Made by a program: the position numbers and the translations under genes. Positions 26,702-35,344 of a stretch of 64,000 bases of DNA are shown here, one piece after another. The stretch comes from JAWLBM01 sp041687675 (GTDB taxonomy: Bacteria; Pseudomonadota; Alphaproteobacteria; Rhizobiales; Pleomorphomonadaceae): assembly GCA_041687675.1 (NCBI GenBank), contig JAWLBM010000019.1, forward strand, positions 1-64,000, read 5' to 3'. The notes under the pieces were generated by a model. The model searched no databases. It saw nothing but the letters and a program-made list of their open reading frames with translations, and was not told where the DNA came from. Position 1 is the stretch's first letter; each line of letters opens with the position of its first letter.

Positions 26702-28783
26702 TCAGGGCCGGCCGAGCACCTTCAGGATGAAGGCATAGCGCAGCGCCACCTCCTTGAGGCCGTCGAAGCGGCCGGAGGCGCCGCCGTGGCCGGCGTCCAT
26801 GTTGACCTCGCAGACCAGCGGGTTGTCGTCGGTCTTGAGCTCGCGCAGCCGCGCCACCCACTTCGCCGGCTCCCAGTAGGTCACCCGCGGGTCGGTGAGG
26901 CCGGCCAGCGCCAGGATCGGCGGATAATCCTTCGCCTCGACGTTGTCGTAGGGGCTGTAGGCGCGGATCCGCTCGAAGTCCTCGTCGCTCTCGATCGGGT
27001 TGCCCCACTCGGGCCACTCCGGCGGGGTCAGCGGCAGGGTGTCGTCGAGCATTGTGTTGAGCACGTCGACGAAGGGCACGATGGCGACGACGGCGCCGAA
27101 CACCTCCGGGCGCATGTTGGCGACCGCGCCCATCAGCATGCCGCCGGCGGACCCGCCCATCGCGGCGATCCGGCCGCGGCTGGTGAAGCCGGCGTCGGAG
27201 AGGTACTCGGCGGCGGCGATGAAGTCGGTGAAGCTGTTCCCCTTCTTCGCCCGGCGGCCGTCCTTGTACCATCGGTAGCCCTTGTCGTTGCCGCCGCGGA
27301 TGTGGGCGATGGCGTAGACGAAGCCGCGGTCGACCAGCGACAGCACCGAGGTGGAGAAGGACGCGGGGATGGAGATGCCGTAGGCGCCATAGCCGTAGAG
27401 CACCAGCGGCGCCGAGCCGTCCAGCGGCGTGTCGGCCCGGTAGAGCAGCGACACCGGCACCGTCTCGCCGTCCGGCGCGGTGGCCTCGACGCGGCGGGTG
27501 ACGTAGTCGGCCGGGTCGTGGCCGGAGGGCACCTCCTGCGTCTTGCGCAGCACCCGCTCGCGCGTCGCCATGTCGTAGTCGAAGACCTGGCTCGGCGTCG
27601 TCATCGACGAGTAGGTGAAGCGCAGGGCCGTGGTGTCGAACTCGTAGCCGCCGGAGAGCCCCAGCGAGTAGGCCTCCTCCTCGAAGGCGATGGCGTGCTC
27701 CTCGCCGCTGGCGAGGTCGCGGACGATGATCCGCGGCAGCCCGCCGAACCGCTCGAGCCGTGCCATCCGGCCCTTGAACAGGACCATCGACAGGATCAGC
27801 CGGCCGGGCTGGTGCGGCACGAGGTCGGTCCAGTTGTCCCGTCCGGGGGCGGAGAGGGGGGCGGTGACGATCTTGAAGTCCTCGGCCCCGTCGGCGTTGG
27901 TCAGGATGTAGAGCGTGTCCTCGCCGTCGTCCTCGACGGAGTATTCGACCTCCGTCTCGCGCGGGGCGACCAGCACCGGTTCGGCGGAGGGATCCTCTGT
28001 CGGGATCAGCCGCACCTCGGAGGTCTGGTGGTCGTGGCTGTCGATGACGAGGTAGCGTCCAGAGCGGGTGCGCCCGACGCCGGTGAAGAAGCCGCTGTCC
28101 GCCTCGCGGTAGACGAGGACGTCCTCGCTCGCCGGGGTGCCCACCACGTGGCGGAAGACCTTCTCCGAGCGGTGATTGTCGTTGAGCCAGGTGTAGAGGA
28201 AGGACCGGCCGTCGCTCGCCCAGGCCGCTCCGCCGGCGGTGTTCGGCACCTCGTCGGAAAGGTCGCGCAGCGTCTCCAGGTCGCGGAGGCGGATGACGTT
28301 GTATTCCGAGCCCTTGTCGTCGATGCCGTAGGCGAGCAGCCGGTGGTCCGGGCTGTGCGCCGCGCCGCCGAGCTGGAAGTAGGCCTTGCCCTTCGACATC
28401 TCGTCGCCGTCGAGGATCACCGTCTCCTCGCCGCCCGCGCGCGGGGTCCGGACCAGGCGGGGGTGCTGGGCGCCCTCCAGGTAGCGGCTGCCGTAGGCGA
28501 AGGGCCCGTCCGGCAGCGGCACCGAGCTGTCGTCCTCCTTGATCCGGCCGCGCATCTCGGCCAGCAGCGCCTTCTGGAGGTCCTCCGTGTCCGCCATGTA
28601 GCTGGCGCACCAGGCGTTCTCCGCCTCCAGATGGGCGCGGATGTCGCCGGCGAGCTTCGAGGGGTCGCGGATCACCTCCTGCCAGTTGTCGGCGCGCAGC
28701 CAGCCGTAGTCGTCGACCAGGGTGGCGCCGTGGACGCTGCGGCTGACGGGTCGGCGTTCGGCACGGGGCGGTGTGCTGGTCAC
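26702..28783 (-). CDS. Oligopeptidase B (S9A prolyl oligopeptidase family)
   Basis: A 693-residue cytoplasmic serine peptidase with the N-terminal propeller that restricts access to short peptides and a C-terminal alpha/beta-hydrolase domain. The catalytic triad is S545 (MGGSAGGML), D631 (GLTDPRVTYWEP) and H666 (MDAGHGGASGRF). SAGGML with GNDKGYRWYKDG and YDNVEAKDYP is characteristic of oligopeptidase B, which cleaves after Arg and Lys in peptides up to about 30 residues. The start is GTG 28783 with GAGGA nine bases upstream; the frame stays open further upstream, but that part lies across the next gene. It is 77 bp after msrB on the same strand. Confidence 0.93.
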   Translation of the reverse strand: MTSTPPRAERRPVSRSVHGATLVDDYGWLRADNWQEVIRDPSKLAGDIRAHLEAENAWCASYMADTEDLQKALLAEMRGRIKEDDSSVPLPDGPFAYGSRYLEGAQHPRLVRTPRAGGEETVILDGDEMSKGKAYFQLGGAAHSPDHRLLAYGIDDKGSEYNVIRLRDLETLRDLSDEVPNTAGGAAWASDGRSFLYTWLNDNHRSEKVFRHVVGTPASEDVLVYREADSGFFTGVGRTRSGRYLVIDSHDHQTSEVRLIPTEDPSAEPVLVAPRETEVEYSVEDDGEDTLYILTNADGAEDFKIVTAPLSAPGRDNWTDLVPHQPGRLILSMVLFKGRMARLERFGGLPRIIVRDLASGEEHAIAFEEEAYSLGLSGGYEFDTTALRFTYSSMTTPSQVFDYDMATRERVLRKTQEVPSGHDPADYVTRRVEATAPDGETVPVSLLYRADTPLDGSAPLVLYGYGAYGISIPASFSTSVLSLVDRGFVYAIAHIRGGNDKGYRWYKDGRRAKKGNSFTDFIAAAEYLSDAGFTSRGRIAAMGGSAGGMLMGAVANMRPEVFGAVVAIVPFVDVLNTMLDDTLPLTPPEWPEWGNPIESDEDFERIRAYSPYDNVEAKDYPPILALAGLTDPRVTYWEPAKWVARLRELKTDDNPLVCEVNMDAGHGGASGRFDGLKEVALRYAFILKVLGRP

Positions 28784-28860
28784 GGACAGGATTCCTCGCA
28801 GGTGTTTGGCGCGGCCGCCCGGAGGCGGCCGGCGTGGAGCTGGCTGGGAGACGCGGCTTG

Positions 28861-29283
28861 TCAGACGGCGGTGCCGTCGGGCAGGCGCAGTGTCAGGGCG
28901 TTGCCGTTCATGCAGTAGCGCAGCCCCGTCGGGCGCGGACCGTCCGGAAAGACATGGCCGAGATGGGCGTCGCAGGCGGCGCAGCGGATCTCGGTGCGGC
29001 GCATGAAGAAGGAGCCGTCCTGGTGCTCCTCCACCGCGTCCTTGTCCACGGGCGCGAAGAAGGACGGCCAGCCGGTGCCGGACTCGAACTTGGTGTCGGA
29101 CGAGAACAGCGGTGCGTCGCAGCACACGCAGTGGTAGGTGCCTTCGCGGTGGTCGTTCCAGTAGGGGCCCGTGAAGGCCCGCTCGGTGCCGTGGCGGCGG
29201 GTCACCTTGTACTGCTCGGGCGTCAGCTCGCGCTTCCACTCCTCGTCGGACTTCACGACCTTGCGGTGGCTGGTCTCGGTCAT
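28861..29283 (-). CDS. msrB: Peptide-methionine (R)-S-oxide reductase
   Basis: A 140-residue cytoplasmic MsrB that reduces methionine-R-sulfoxide in proteins. It has the two zinc-binding CxxC pairs (C52/C55 in HCVCCDAP, with an extra Cys 54 between; C101/C104 in IRCAACDAH), the GTGWPSFF substrate loop and the catalytic C124 in LRYCMNG. The ATG at 29283 follows a GGAGGGAG site. It lies between the YkuD-fold lipoprotein gene and oligopeptidase B on the same strand. Confidence 0.95.
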   Translation of the reverse strand: MTETSHRKVVKSDEEWKRELTPEQYKVTRRHGTERAFTGPYWNDHREGTYHCVCCDAPLFSSDTKFESGTGWPSFFAPVDKDAVEEHQDGSFFMRRTEIRCAACDAHLGHVFPDGPRPTGLRYCMNGNALTLRLPDGTAV

Positions 29284-29484
29284 CGGTGGGGCTCCCTCCT
29301 CGCGCGGGGACATCGGCGCGCACCGGCCAGATATGGGACGGCAGGGCCTTCGGAGCAAGCGACCGCCCGGCGCCGGCGCACCGGAGGCGGTGCGGCGTGC
29401 TGGCGAGTGCCCGGGGATGTCCGGCTGGGCCGGAACGGCTCATGTCCGAGCCGCCCCGGCCGACCGGGCACGGGCGACCCGATG

Positions 29485-30195
29485 TTAGGCCGGCAGGACG
29501 ATCACCTTCGTGCCGACCTCCGTCCGGTCGTAGAGGTGGATCATGTCCTGCGTCATCAGCCCGGTGCACCCGCTCGTCAGGTTGGTCCCGATCGTCTCGG
29601 GGTAGCGGGAGGCGTAGATCGTGTAGAGGGTGTAGACGCCGTCCTGGTAGAGATAGAGCGTCCGCGCCCCGAGCGGGTTGTCCGGGCCCCCCGGCATGCC
29701 GCCGGCGTACTTGGCGGCCCTTGGCTCGCGCTCGATCATCTCCTTCGGCGGGGTCCAGGTCGGCCATTCCGCCTTGCGGCCGACATAGGCGAGGCCGTCC
29801 CAGAGGAAGCCCTGGCGCCCGACATTGGCGCCGTAGCGCGTGGCGGTCCCATTCCCCTCGATCCGGTAGACGTAGTAGTTTGCCGAATCGACGATGATCG
29901 TTCCGGGCTCCTCATCGGACTTGTATTCCACCGTCTGGCGGAAATATTTCGGATCGACCTTGCTGATGTCCATCTCCGGGATCGGGAACTTGTCCTCGGG
30001 CACCGGCGCATAGAGCATCGCCGCCTCCCTGCGGAGCCTGGCGTCGGACGACATGCATCCGGATAGGCCCAGCACGCCGACGCTGGCGGCGCATCCGACC
30101 AGGAAGGACCGGCGGTCGAGCCGCTCGGGCCGAATCCCCGACGGACCTTCATCGCCCGTCTGGCCGGCGGACCGCATCTCGTTGTCGATGATCAT
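29485..30195 (-). CDS. L,D-transpeptidase (YkuD fold) lipoprotein, atypical active site
   Basis: A 236-residue exported protein. The N-terminus has a twin-arginine-like LDRRSFLVG and a lipobox-type LGLSGC at about residue 47, so it is probably a lipoprotein carried by Tat or Sec. The YkuD domain spans roughly 75-236 (GTIIVDSANYYVYRIEGNG, FLWDGLAYVGRKAEWPTWTPP, GGPDNPLGARTLYLY). The usual SHGCIR active-site motif is TSGCTGL here, and the usual IHGTxxP segment is IYASRYPETIG. The nucleophile Cys is kept, but two conserved histidine-containing motifs are altered. L,D-transpeptidases make 3-3 peptidoglycan crosslinks or attach proteins; this variant may be a distinct alphaproteobacterial subgroup. 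The ATG at 30195 has a GAG-containing site. Confidence 0.82.
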   Translation of the reverse strand: MIIDNEMRSAGQTGDEGPSGIRPERLDRRSFLVGCAASVGVLGLSGCMSSDARLRREAAMLYAPVPEDKFPIPEMDISKVDPKYFRQTVEYKSDEEPGTIIVDSANYYVYRIEGNGTATRYGANVGRQGFLWDGLAYVGRKAEWPTWTPPKEMIEREPRAAKYAGGMPGGPDNPLGARTLYLYQDGVYTLYTIYASRYPETIGTNLTSGCTGLMTQDMIHLYDRTEVGTKVIVLPA

Positions 30196-30508
30196 GATCT
30201 CAGGGGCTCCATCTGTTGTGGGCCGGCGGGCGACCGATCGATCACGCTGAACCACTTCGGTGGCACAATCTGCCGCGACGCAGCGTGAATCGCAAGGCGG
30301 CCTTTTGCCTGCGGAAAGCGGCATTTCCCGGGCGCCGGCGGGCTCCGGCCAGGCGCGGCGCCCCGCCCGCCGTCTCCCGCGTCGACATGGCGGACATCGG
30401 GGCGCCGGGGAGGATCGCAGGTTCCCGGCGGTCGCGCATCGCCGTTAAGGCGGGGTTAGCGGGTGGCACATCATAAACACGGGATAGGTTTTTGCGTCCG
30501 AGGTCCCG
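30196..30508. other. 313-bp divergent intergenic region (YkuD gene / stator operon)
   Basis: No gene is seen. The stretch directly before the stator gene (30445-30505) is AT-richer than its surroundings and presumably holds the promoter of the nine-gene stator-mrp run. A TGGCAC at 30464-30469 matches a sigma-54 -24 element, but the required GC/TTGC -12 element is missing at the correct distance. No clear sigma-70 pair is visible. Confidence 0.35.
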
Positions 30509-31282
30509 ATGGACATAGCAACGATCCTGGGCATCGTCGTCGCCTTCGCCGTGGTCGCCTTCGCGATCTCGATGGGCGGCAACTTCGGCGCGTTCGTCGA
30601 CCTGCCATCGATTCTCATCGTGTTCGGCGGCGGCCTCGCGGCGACGCTGATCCGCTTCTCGCTCGGGGGCGTCATCGGCGCCTTCGTGCAGGGGTCGCGG
30701 ATCGCCTTCGGCAGCCGGACGCCCAACTCGCGCGACCTGATCGAGGAGATCGCCTCGATCGCCGACGTGATGCGCAAGCAGGGACCGCTCGGCCTCGAGG
30801 CGGTGCAGGTGGACGACACCCTGCTCGCCAACGGGCTCCGGATGATCACCGACGGCTTCGACGGCAACTTCATCCAGGAGACGCTGGAGAAGGAGCGCGA
30901 CCTGACGCTGGAGCGGCTGGAGGAGGGCGCCCGCGTCTACAAGGCGCTCGGCGACGCCGGCCCGGCCTTCGGCATGATCGGCACGCTGGTCGGGCTCGTG
31001 CAGATGCTGCAGGCGATGGACGATCCTTCCAAGATCGGCCCGGCCATGGCCGTGGCGCTGCTGACCACGCTGTACGGCGCGCTGATCTCCAACGTGGTCT
31101 GCCTGCCGATCTACGAGAAGCTCAACGCCAAGGCCAAGGTGCTCGAAGTCAACATGACCCTGGTGATCGACGGCCTCGCCCAGATCCGCGCGGGCAAGAG
31201 CCCGAACGTGGTGCGCGAGGCGCTGAAGGCCTACCTGCCGCACAACCAGCGCCAGGGCGAGGAGGAGCGCGAGGCGGCCTGA
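30509..31282 (+). CDS. motA: MotA/PomA-type stator channel subunit
   Basis: A 257-residue inner-membrane protein, the A subunit of a flagellar-type motor stator. It starts at ATG 30509 with MDIATILGIVVAFAVVAFAISMGG, followed by DLPSILIVFGGGLAATL, a large cytoplasmic loop, and GDAGPAFGMIGTLVGLVQML and GPAMAVALLTTLYGALISN as the third and fourth helices. The MGG, the DDPSKIGPAMAVALLTTLYGA segment and the length match the sodium-type PomA of Vibrio more than E. coli MotA. The B subunit starts 25 bp after its stop. No other flagellar gene is in the window. Confidence 0.9.
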   Translation: MDIATILGIVVAFAVVAFAISMGGNFGAFVDLPSILIVFGGGLAATLIRFSLGGVIGAFVQGSRIAFGSRTPNSRDLIEEIASIADVMRKQGPLGLEAVQVDDTLLANGLRMITDGFDGNFIQETLEKERDLTLERLEEGARVYKALGDAGPAFGMIGTLVGLVQMLQAMDDPSKIGPAMAVALLTTLYGALISNVVCLPIYEKLNAKAKVLEVNMTLVIDGLAQIRAGKSPNVVREALKAYLPHNQRQGEEEREAA

Positions 31283-31307
31283 CGGCCGCGCGCGATGGTG
31301 GAGCCGG

Positions 31308-32162
31308 ATGGCAAGCAAGCGGCGAAAGGGCGGCGGCGGGGCGCCGGAGTGGCTGGTCACCTTCGCCGACCTGATGAGCCTGCTCGTCTGCTTCTTCGTG
31401 CTGATCATCTCCTTCTCGAACCAGGACGAGAAGAAGCTGCAGATCGTCGCCGGCTCCATGCGCGAGGCCTTCGGCGTGCAGACCGAGATCCGCGCCGCCG
31501 GCATGATCGAGCGCGACGGCCTGCCGGCGAACCTGCACTTCCGCCAGACCACCCAGGTGCCGACGCCGGCCGACACCAACTTCGAGAGCGAGAGCGACCC
31601 GACCCGCCCCAAGCAGGGCCCCGAGGCGGCGACACACGAATTCGTGACCGACGAGGATCGCCGCAAGGCCAGCTTCCTGATGGCCGCGGCCTCCCTGCGC
31701 CAGGCGCTGCAGTCGATGCCGGACATCGCCGAGATCTCCGACAACATCGTCATGCGGGTCGACGACGAGGGCCTCCATGTGGAACTCGTCGACCAGGACG
31801 GCCGGGCGATGTTCGGCTCCACCTCCCGCCAGCCCTATCCCGTCGCGCGCGAACTTCTCGAGCGGATGGCCCCGGTGCTGAGAAAATTGCCGAATCGCAT
31901 TAGGATCACCGGCCATACCTCCGCCGGGCCGACCTCGGTCGATCCGTTCGGCGGTGCGTGGCAGCTTTCCGCGGATCGCGCCGAGGTGACGAGGCAGATC
32001 CTGGTGGGGGAGGGGGTCCCGGCAGACCGCTTCGCGGCGATCGTGGGCAGGGCGGACACCGAGCCGCTGTTCGCCAACGATCCCTCGCTCGCGGCGAACC
32101 GCCGCATCTCCATCCTGCTTTTGGACGAGGATCCGCCGCTGCCACCTGACCTGTCGCCGTGA
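31308..32162 (+). CDS. motB: MotB/PomB-type stator subunit
   Basis: A 284-residue protein with one membrane helix and a periplasmic peptidoglycan-binding OmpA-like domain (about 160-275, IRITGHTSAG, ADRAEVTRQIL, GRADTEPLFANDPSLAANRR). The ion-binding aspartate is D21 in VTFADLMSLLVCFFVLIISFS. This helix and the plug that follows (IVAGSMREAFGVQ) are strikingly close to Vibrio PomB and unlike the FxxAYADFMTAMMAFF type of proton-driven MotB. This suggests sodium coupling, which sequence alone does not prove. The mrpA gene begins 40 bp after the stop on the same strand. Confidence 0.9.
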   Translation: MASKRRKGGGGAPEWLVTFADLMSLLVCFFVLIISFSNQDEKKLQIVAGSMREAFGVQTEIRAAGMIERDGLPANLHFRQTTQVPTPADTNFESESDPTRPKQGPEAATHEFVTDEDRRKASFLMAAASLRQALQSMPDIAEISDNIVMRVDDEGLHVELVDQDGRAMFGSTSRQPYPVARELLERMAPVLRKLPNRIRITGHTSAGPTSVDPFGGAWQLSADRAEVTRQILVGEGVPADRFAAIVGRADTEPLFANDPSLAANRRISILLLDEDPPLPPDLSP

Positions 32163-32201
32163 TAAGGGGTTCCCCGTACGGCATGACATGAGGGAGACCG
32201 C

Positions 32202-34544
32202 GTGATCACGGAGGACTGGATCCTCGTCGCCGCACTCGCCCCGTTCCTGGCGGCGGTTGCGGCCCCGTTCCTGGCAGCCGCGGCGGGACGCGCCGCCGCC
32301 TTCCTGCTCGCCGCGGTGCCGGCGGCGGTGTTCGTCGCCTTCGCCGGGCTGGTGCCCGGGGTGGCCGCCGGCGAGCGCTACGCCGCCGGGGTGGACTGGC
32401 TGCCGGCCTGGGGCGTGCGGCTGTCGTTCATGGTCGACGGCCTGTCGCTCATGTTCGCGCTGCTGATCACCGGCATCGGTGCCTTCATCATCGTCTACGC
32501 GGGCGGCTACATGAAGGGGCACCCGCACGCGGGCCGCTTCCTCACCTTCATGTTCCTGTTCATGGGCGCGATGCTCGGCCTGGTGCTCGCCGACGACCTC
32601 ATCACCCTGTTCGTCTTCTGGGAAGGCACCTCGATCACCTCCTTCCTGCTGATCGGCTTCGACCACGCGCGCCGGGCCTCGCGCCGGGCGGCGCTGCAGG
32701 CGCTTGTGATCACCGGCGCGGGCGGCCTGTCGCTGCTGGCCGCGGTGCTGCTCGCCGGCCAGATCACCGGCGCCGGCTCGCTGTCGGAGTTGCTGGCGAC
32801 CGGCGACGCCCTGCGCTCGTCCGATCTCTACGTCGCCGTCTTCCTGCTCGTCCTCGGCGCGGCCTTCACCAAGTCGGCGCAGGTGCCGCTGCACGTCTGG
32901 CTTCCCAACGCCATGGAGGCGCCGACGCCCGTGTCGGCCTACCTGCACTCCGCGACCATGGTGAAGGCGGGCGTCTACCTCTTGATGCGGATGAACCCGG
33001 TTCTCGGCGACACCGACTGGTGGACGACGATCCTGCCGGTGTTCGGCGCCGCCACCCTGATCGTCGGCGCCCTGCTCGCGATGCGGCAGACCGACCTCAA
33101 GCTGATGCTCGCCTACACTACCGTGGCCTCGCTGGGCCTCCTCGTGATGCTGACCGGCGTCGGCACCGAGGCGGCGATCGTCGGCGCGGTCTCTTATCTC
33201 TTCGCCCACTCGCTGTTCAAGGGCGCCCTCTTCATGGTGGCCGGCGCGATCGACCACGAGAGCGGCACGCGCGACGTGACCCGCCTCGGCGGCCTGCGCC
33301 GGGCGATGCCGGTGACCTTCGCGGCGGCGCTGGTGGCGGCGATCTCGATGGCGGGCCTGCCGGTGATGTTCGGCTTCGTCGCCAAGGAGGCGCTCTACCT
33401 CGGCCTCGACGACTCCGGTCGCACCGCGCTGCTCGCCGCCGCCGTGCTCGGCAACGCGCTGATGTTCGCCGTCGGCTTCCAGGTGGCGCTGAAACCGTTC
33501 CTCGGTCCTGAGGTGAAGACCCCGAAGCACGCTCACGAGGGGCCGTTCGAGCTCTGGGCCGGCCCGGTGGTGCTCGGCCTCGTCGGCCTCGGCGCGGCGC
33601 TGCTGACCTACCAGACGGCGGAATACCTCATCGCCCCGACCGCCGGCGCCGTGCTCGGCCGCCCGGCGATCCCCGAACTCCACCTGATCCCGACCTACAT
33701 CTCGACGCCGCTGATCCTCTCCGTCGTCACAGTCGTGATCGGGCTGCTGCTCTACCTCGGCGCCCGGCAGATCCGCGCCGGCGTCGCCGGCACGCTCGCG
33801 GCGATCGGCTGGGGACCGGACCGCGGCTTCGACCAGGCGGTGGCGGGCCTCGTCGCCTTTTCCTCGGCGGTCACCGGCCTCACCCAGACCGGGCGGATGA
33901 ACCGCTACATCACCGTGACGATCCTCGCTGCGGCGGTGGCGCTGCTGGTCCCGATGGCGGTCTACGACGAGTTCCCCGGCCGGCCGCCGTTCCCGCCGCT
34001 GACCATCTACGAATGGGCGATCCTGCTGCTGACGGCCGTCGGCCTCGTCGCCGTCCTGATCGCACGCACCCGGCTCACCGCCATCGTCTCGCTGGGCATC
34101 CAGGGCTTCGGCGTCGCGGTGCTGTTCATGCTGTTCGGCGCCCCCGACCTCTCCTTCACCCAGTTCATGGTGGAGACGCTGTCGGTGGTGATCCTCGCCC
34201 TGGTGATGACCCGCCTCGCCCTCGGCGAGCGGGACCATCGGCCGACCGGCGAGATGGCCTGGCACGGCGCGCTGGCGCTCGCCACCGGCGGCGGCCTGGC
34301 GATGGTGCTGCTCGCGGCGGTCGAGGTGCCGTTCGACCGGCGGCTGACCGATTTCTTCGAGGCCTGGTCGCGGGTGATCGCCCACGGCCGCAACGTCGTC
34401 AACGTCATCATCGTCGACTTCCGCGGCGTCGATACTCTGGGCGAGATCGCGGTGGTGATGATCGCGGGCCTGTGCATCCTCGCCCTCGTCCGCATCAAGG
34501 CGGGCCGGCGGATACCGTCCCTGCGCGAGGAGACCCGATCGTGA
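32202..34544 (+). CDS. mrpA: Mrp monovalent cation/H+ antiporter subunit A
   Basis: The large 780-residue subunit of the Mrp Na+(K+)/H+ antiporter, related to complex I NuoL. The ND5-like part shows LADDLITLFVFWEGTSITSFLLIGFDH, the conserved Lys-containing TKSAQVPLHVWLPNAMEAPTPVSA, HSATMVKAGVYLL and HSLFKGALFMVAGAIDHE. The C-terminal part (from about 600) contains the MbhD/MbhE-like segments with FGAPDLSFTQFMVET and VIIVDFRGVDTLGEIAVV. The start is GTG 32202 behind GAGGGAGA. Its TGA overlaps the GTG of mrpB (GTGA). It works only as part of the seven-subunit complex in the inner membrane, exporting sodium or potassium against protons. Confidence 0.94.
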   Translation: MITEDWILVAALAPFLAAVAAPFLAAAAGRAAAFLLAAVPAAVFVAFAGLVPGVAAGERYAAGVDWLPAWGVRLSFMVDGLSLMFALLITGIGAFIIVYAGGYMKGHPHAGRFLTFMFLFMGAMLGLVLADDLITLFVFWEGTSITSFLLIGFDHARRASRRAALQALVITGAGGLSLLAAVLLAGQITGAGSLSELLATGDALRSSDLYVAVFLLVLGAAFTKSAQVPLHVWLPNAMEAPTPVSAYLHSATMVKAGVYLLMRMNPVLGDTDWWTTILPVFGAATLIVGALLAMRQTDLKLMLAYTTVASLGLLVMLTGVGTEAAIVGAVSYLFAHSLFKGALFMVAGAIDHESGTRDVTRLGGLRRAMPVTFAAALVAAISMAGLPVMFGFVAKEALYLGLDDSGRTALLAAAVLGNALMFAVGFQVALKPFLGPEVKTPKHAHEGPFELWAGPVVLGLVGLGAALLTYQTAEYLIAPTAGAVLGRPAIPELHLIPTYISTPLILSVVTVVIGLLLYLGARQIRAGVAGTLAAIGWGPDRGFDQAVAGLVAFSSAVTGLTQTGRMNRYITVTILAAAVALLVPMAVYDEFPGRPPFPPLTIYEWAILLLTAVGLVAVLIARTRLTAIVSLGIQGFGVAVLFMLFGAPDLSFTQFMVETLSVVILALVMTRLALGERDHRPTGEMAWHGALALATGGGLAMVLLAAVEVPFDRRLTDFFEAWSRVIAHGRNVVNVIIVDFRGVDTLGEIAVVMIAGLCILALVRIKAGRRIPSLREETRS

Positions 34545-34963
34545 GCACGCTGATTTTCCGCACCCTCTCGCCGCTGGTCACCGGCCTCATCCTGGTCTTC
34601 TCGGTGTTCATCACCCTGCGCGGCCACAACGAGCCCGGCGGCGGCTTCATCGGCGGGCTGATCGCCGCCGCCGGCTTCGCCATCTTCGGGCTCAGCCACG
34701 GGGTCGCCCGCGCGCGCCAGGCGCTGGTGTTCCACCCGCTGGTGTTCGCCGGGGCCGGGCTCTTCATCGCCGTCGCGGCGGGCCTCGCCTCGGCCCTGTT
34801 CGGGCGCAACTTCATGACCGGGCTCTGGGCCTACCCGCAGGTGCTCGGCGTGGAACTGGCGATCTCCTCGCCGCTCTTCTTCGACCTCGGCGTCTTCCTG
34901 GTGGTGACCGGCACGATGAGCTCCATCGTGCTCGCCCTCGAGGAGCGGGAGGGCGGGTTCTGA
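34541..34963 (+). CDS. mrpB: Mrp antiporter subunit B
   Basis: A 140-residue membrane protein with four predicted helices, starting at GTG 34541 within the mrpA stop. The MnhB signature is clear: RTLSPLVTGLILVFSVFITLRGHNEPGGGFIGGLIAA, and near the end FFDLGVFLVVTGTMSSIVLALEE. It is a separate gene and not fused to mrpA, which places the operon in the seven-gene (group 1) class, unlike the fused PhaA of Sinorhizobium. Its stop overlaps the mrpC start (TGATG). Confidence 0.93.
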   Translation: MSTLIFRTLSPLVTGLILVFSVFITLRGHNEPGGGFIGGLIAAAGFAIFGLSHGVARARQALVFHPLVFAGAGLFIAVAAGLASALFGRNFMTGLWAYPQVLGVELAISSPLFFDLGVFLVVTGTMSSIVLALEEREGGF

Positions 34964-35340
34964 TGGAGACCGCCTTCGCCGGCCTCGTCGGCCTCCTCTT
35001 CGCCACCAGCCTCTACCTGATGCTGTCGACCAAGACGATCCGCATCCTGATCGGGATCGCGATCCTCAGCAACGCGGTGAACCTCCTGATCTTCACCGCC
35101 GGCCGGCTGGTGCGCGAGAAGCCGCCGCTGATCGCATTGGAGGCCTACGTGCCCGAGGCGGGTGTCGCCAACGCGCTGCCGCAGGCGCTGATCCTGACCG
35201 CGATCGTGATTTCCTTCTCCTTCTTCGCCTTCCTGCTGGTGCTCGCCTTCCGCGCCTACCAGGACCTCGGCACCGACGACACCGACGCCATGCGCATCGC
35301 CGAGCCGGTCGGCGAGCCCGGCCCGCCGCAGGGGTACTGA
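34963..35340 (+). CDS. mrpC: Mrp antiporter subunit C
   Basis: A 125-residue NuoK-like membrane protein with three helices: FAGLVGLLFATSLYLMLSTK, IRILIGIAILSNAVNLLIFT and AVANALPQALILTAIVISFSFFAFLLVL-type sequence (here EAGVANALPQALILTAIVIS). The acidic residue near PQALILTAIVI is a hallmark. It starts inside the mrpB stop codon and is followed after four bases by mrpD. Confidence 0.93.
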   Translation: METAFAGLVGLLFATSLYLMLSTKTIRILIGIAILSNAVNLLIFTAGRLVREKPPLIALEAYVPEAGVANALPQALILTAIVISFSFFAFLLVLAFRAYQDLGTDDTDAMRIAEPVGEPGPPQGY

Positions 35341-35344
35341 ACCG

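Noticed and set aside
30464..30480. TGGCAC as a sigma-54 -24 element in front of the stator operon
   Set aside because: The -12 GC/TTGC element is absent at the required spacing.
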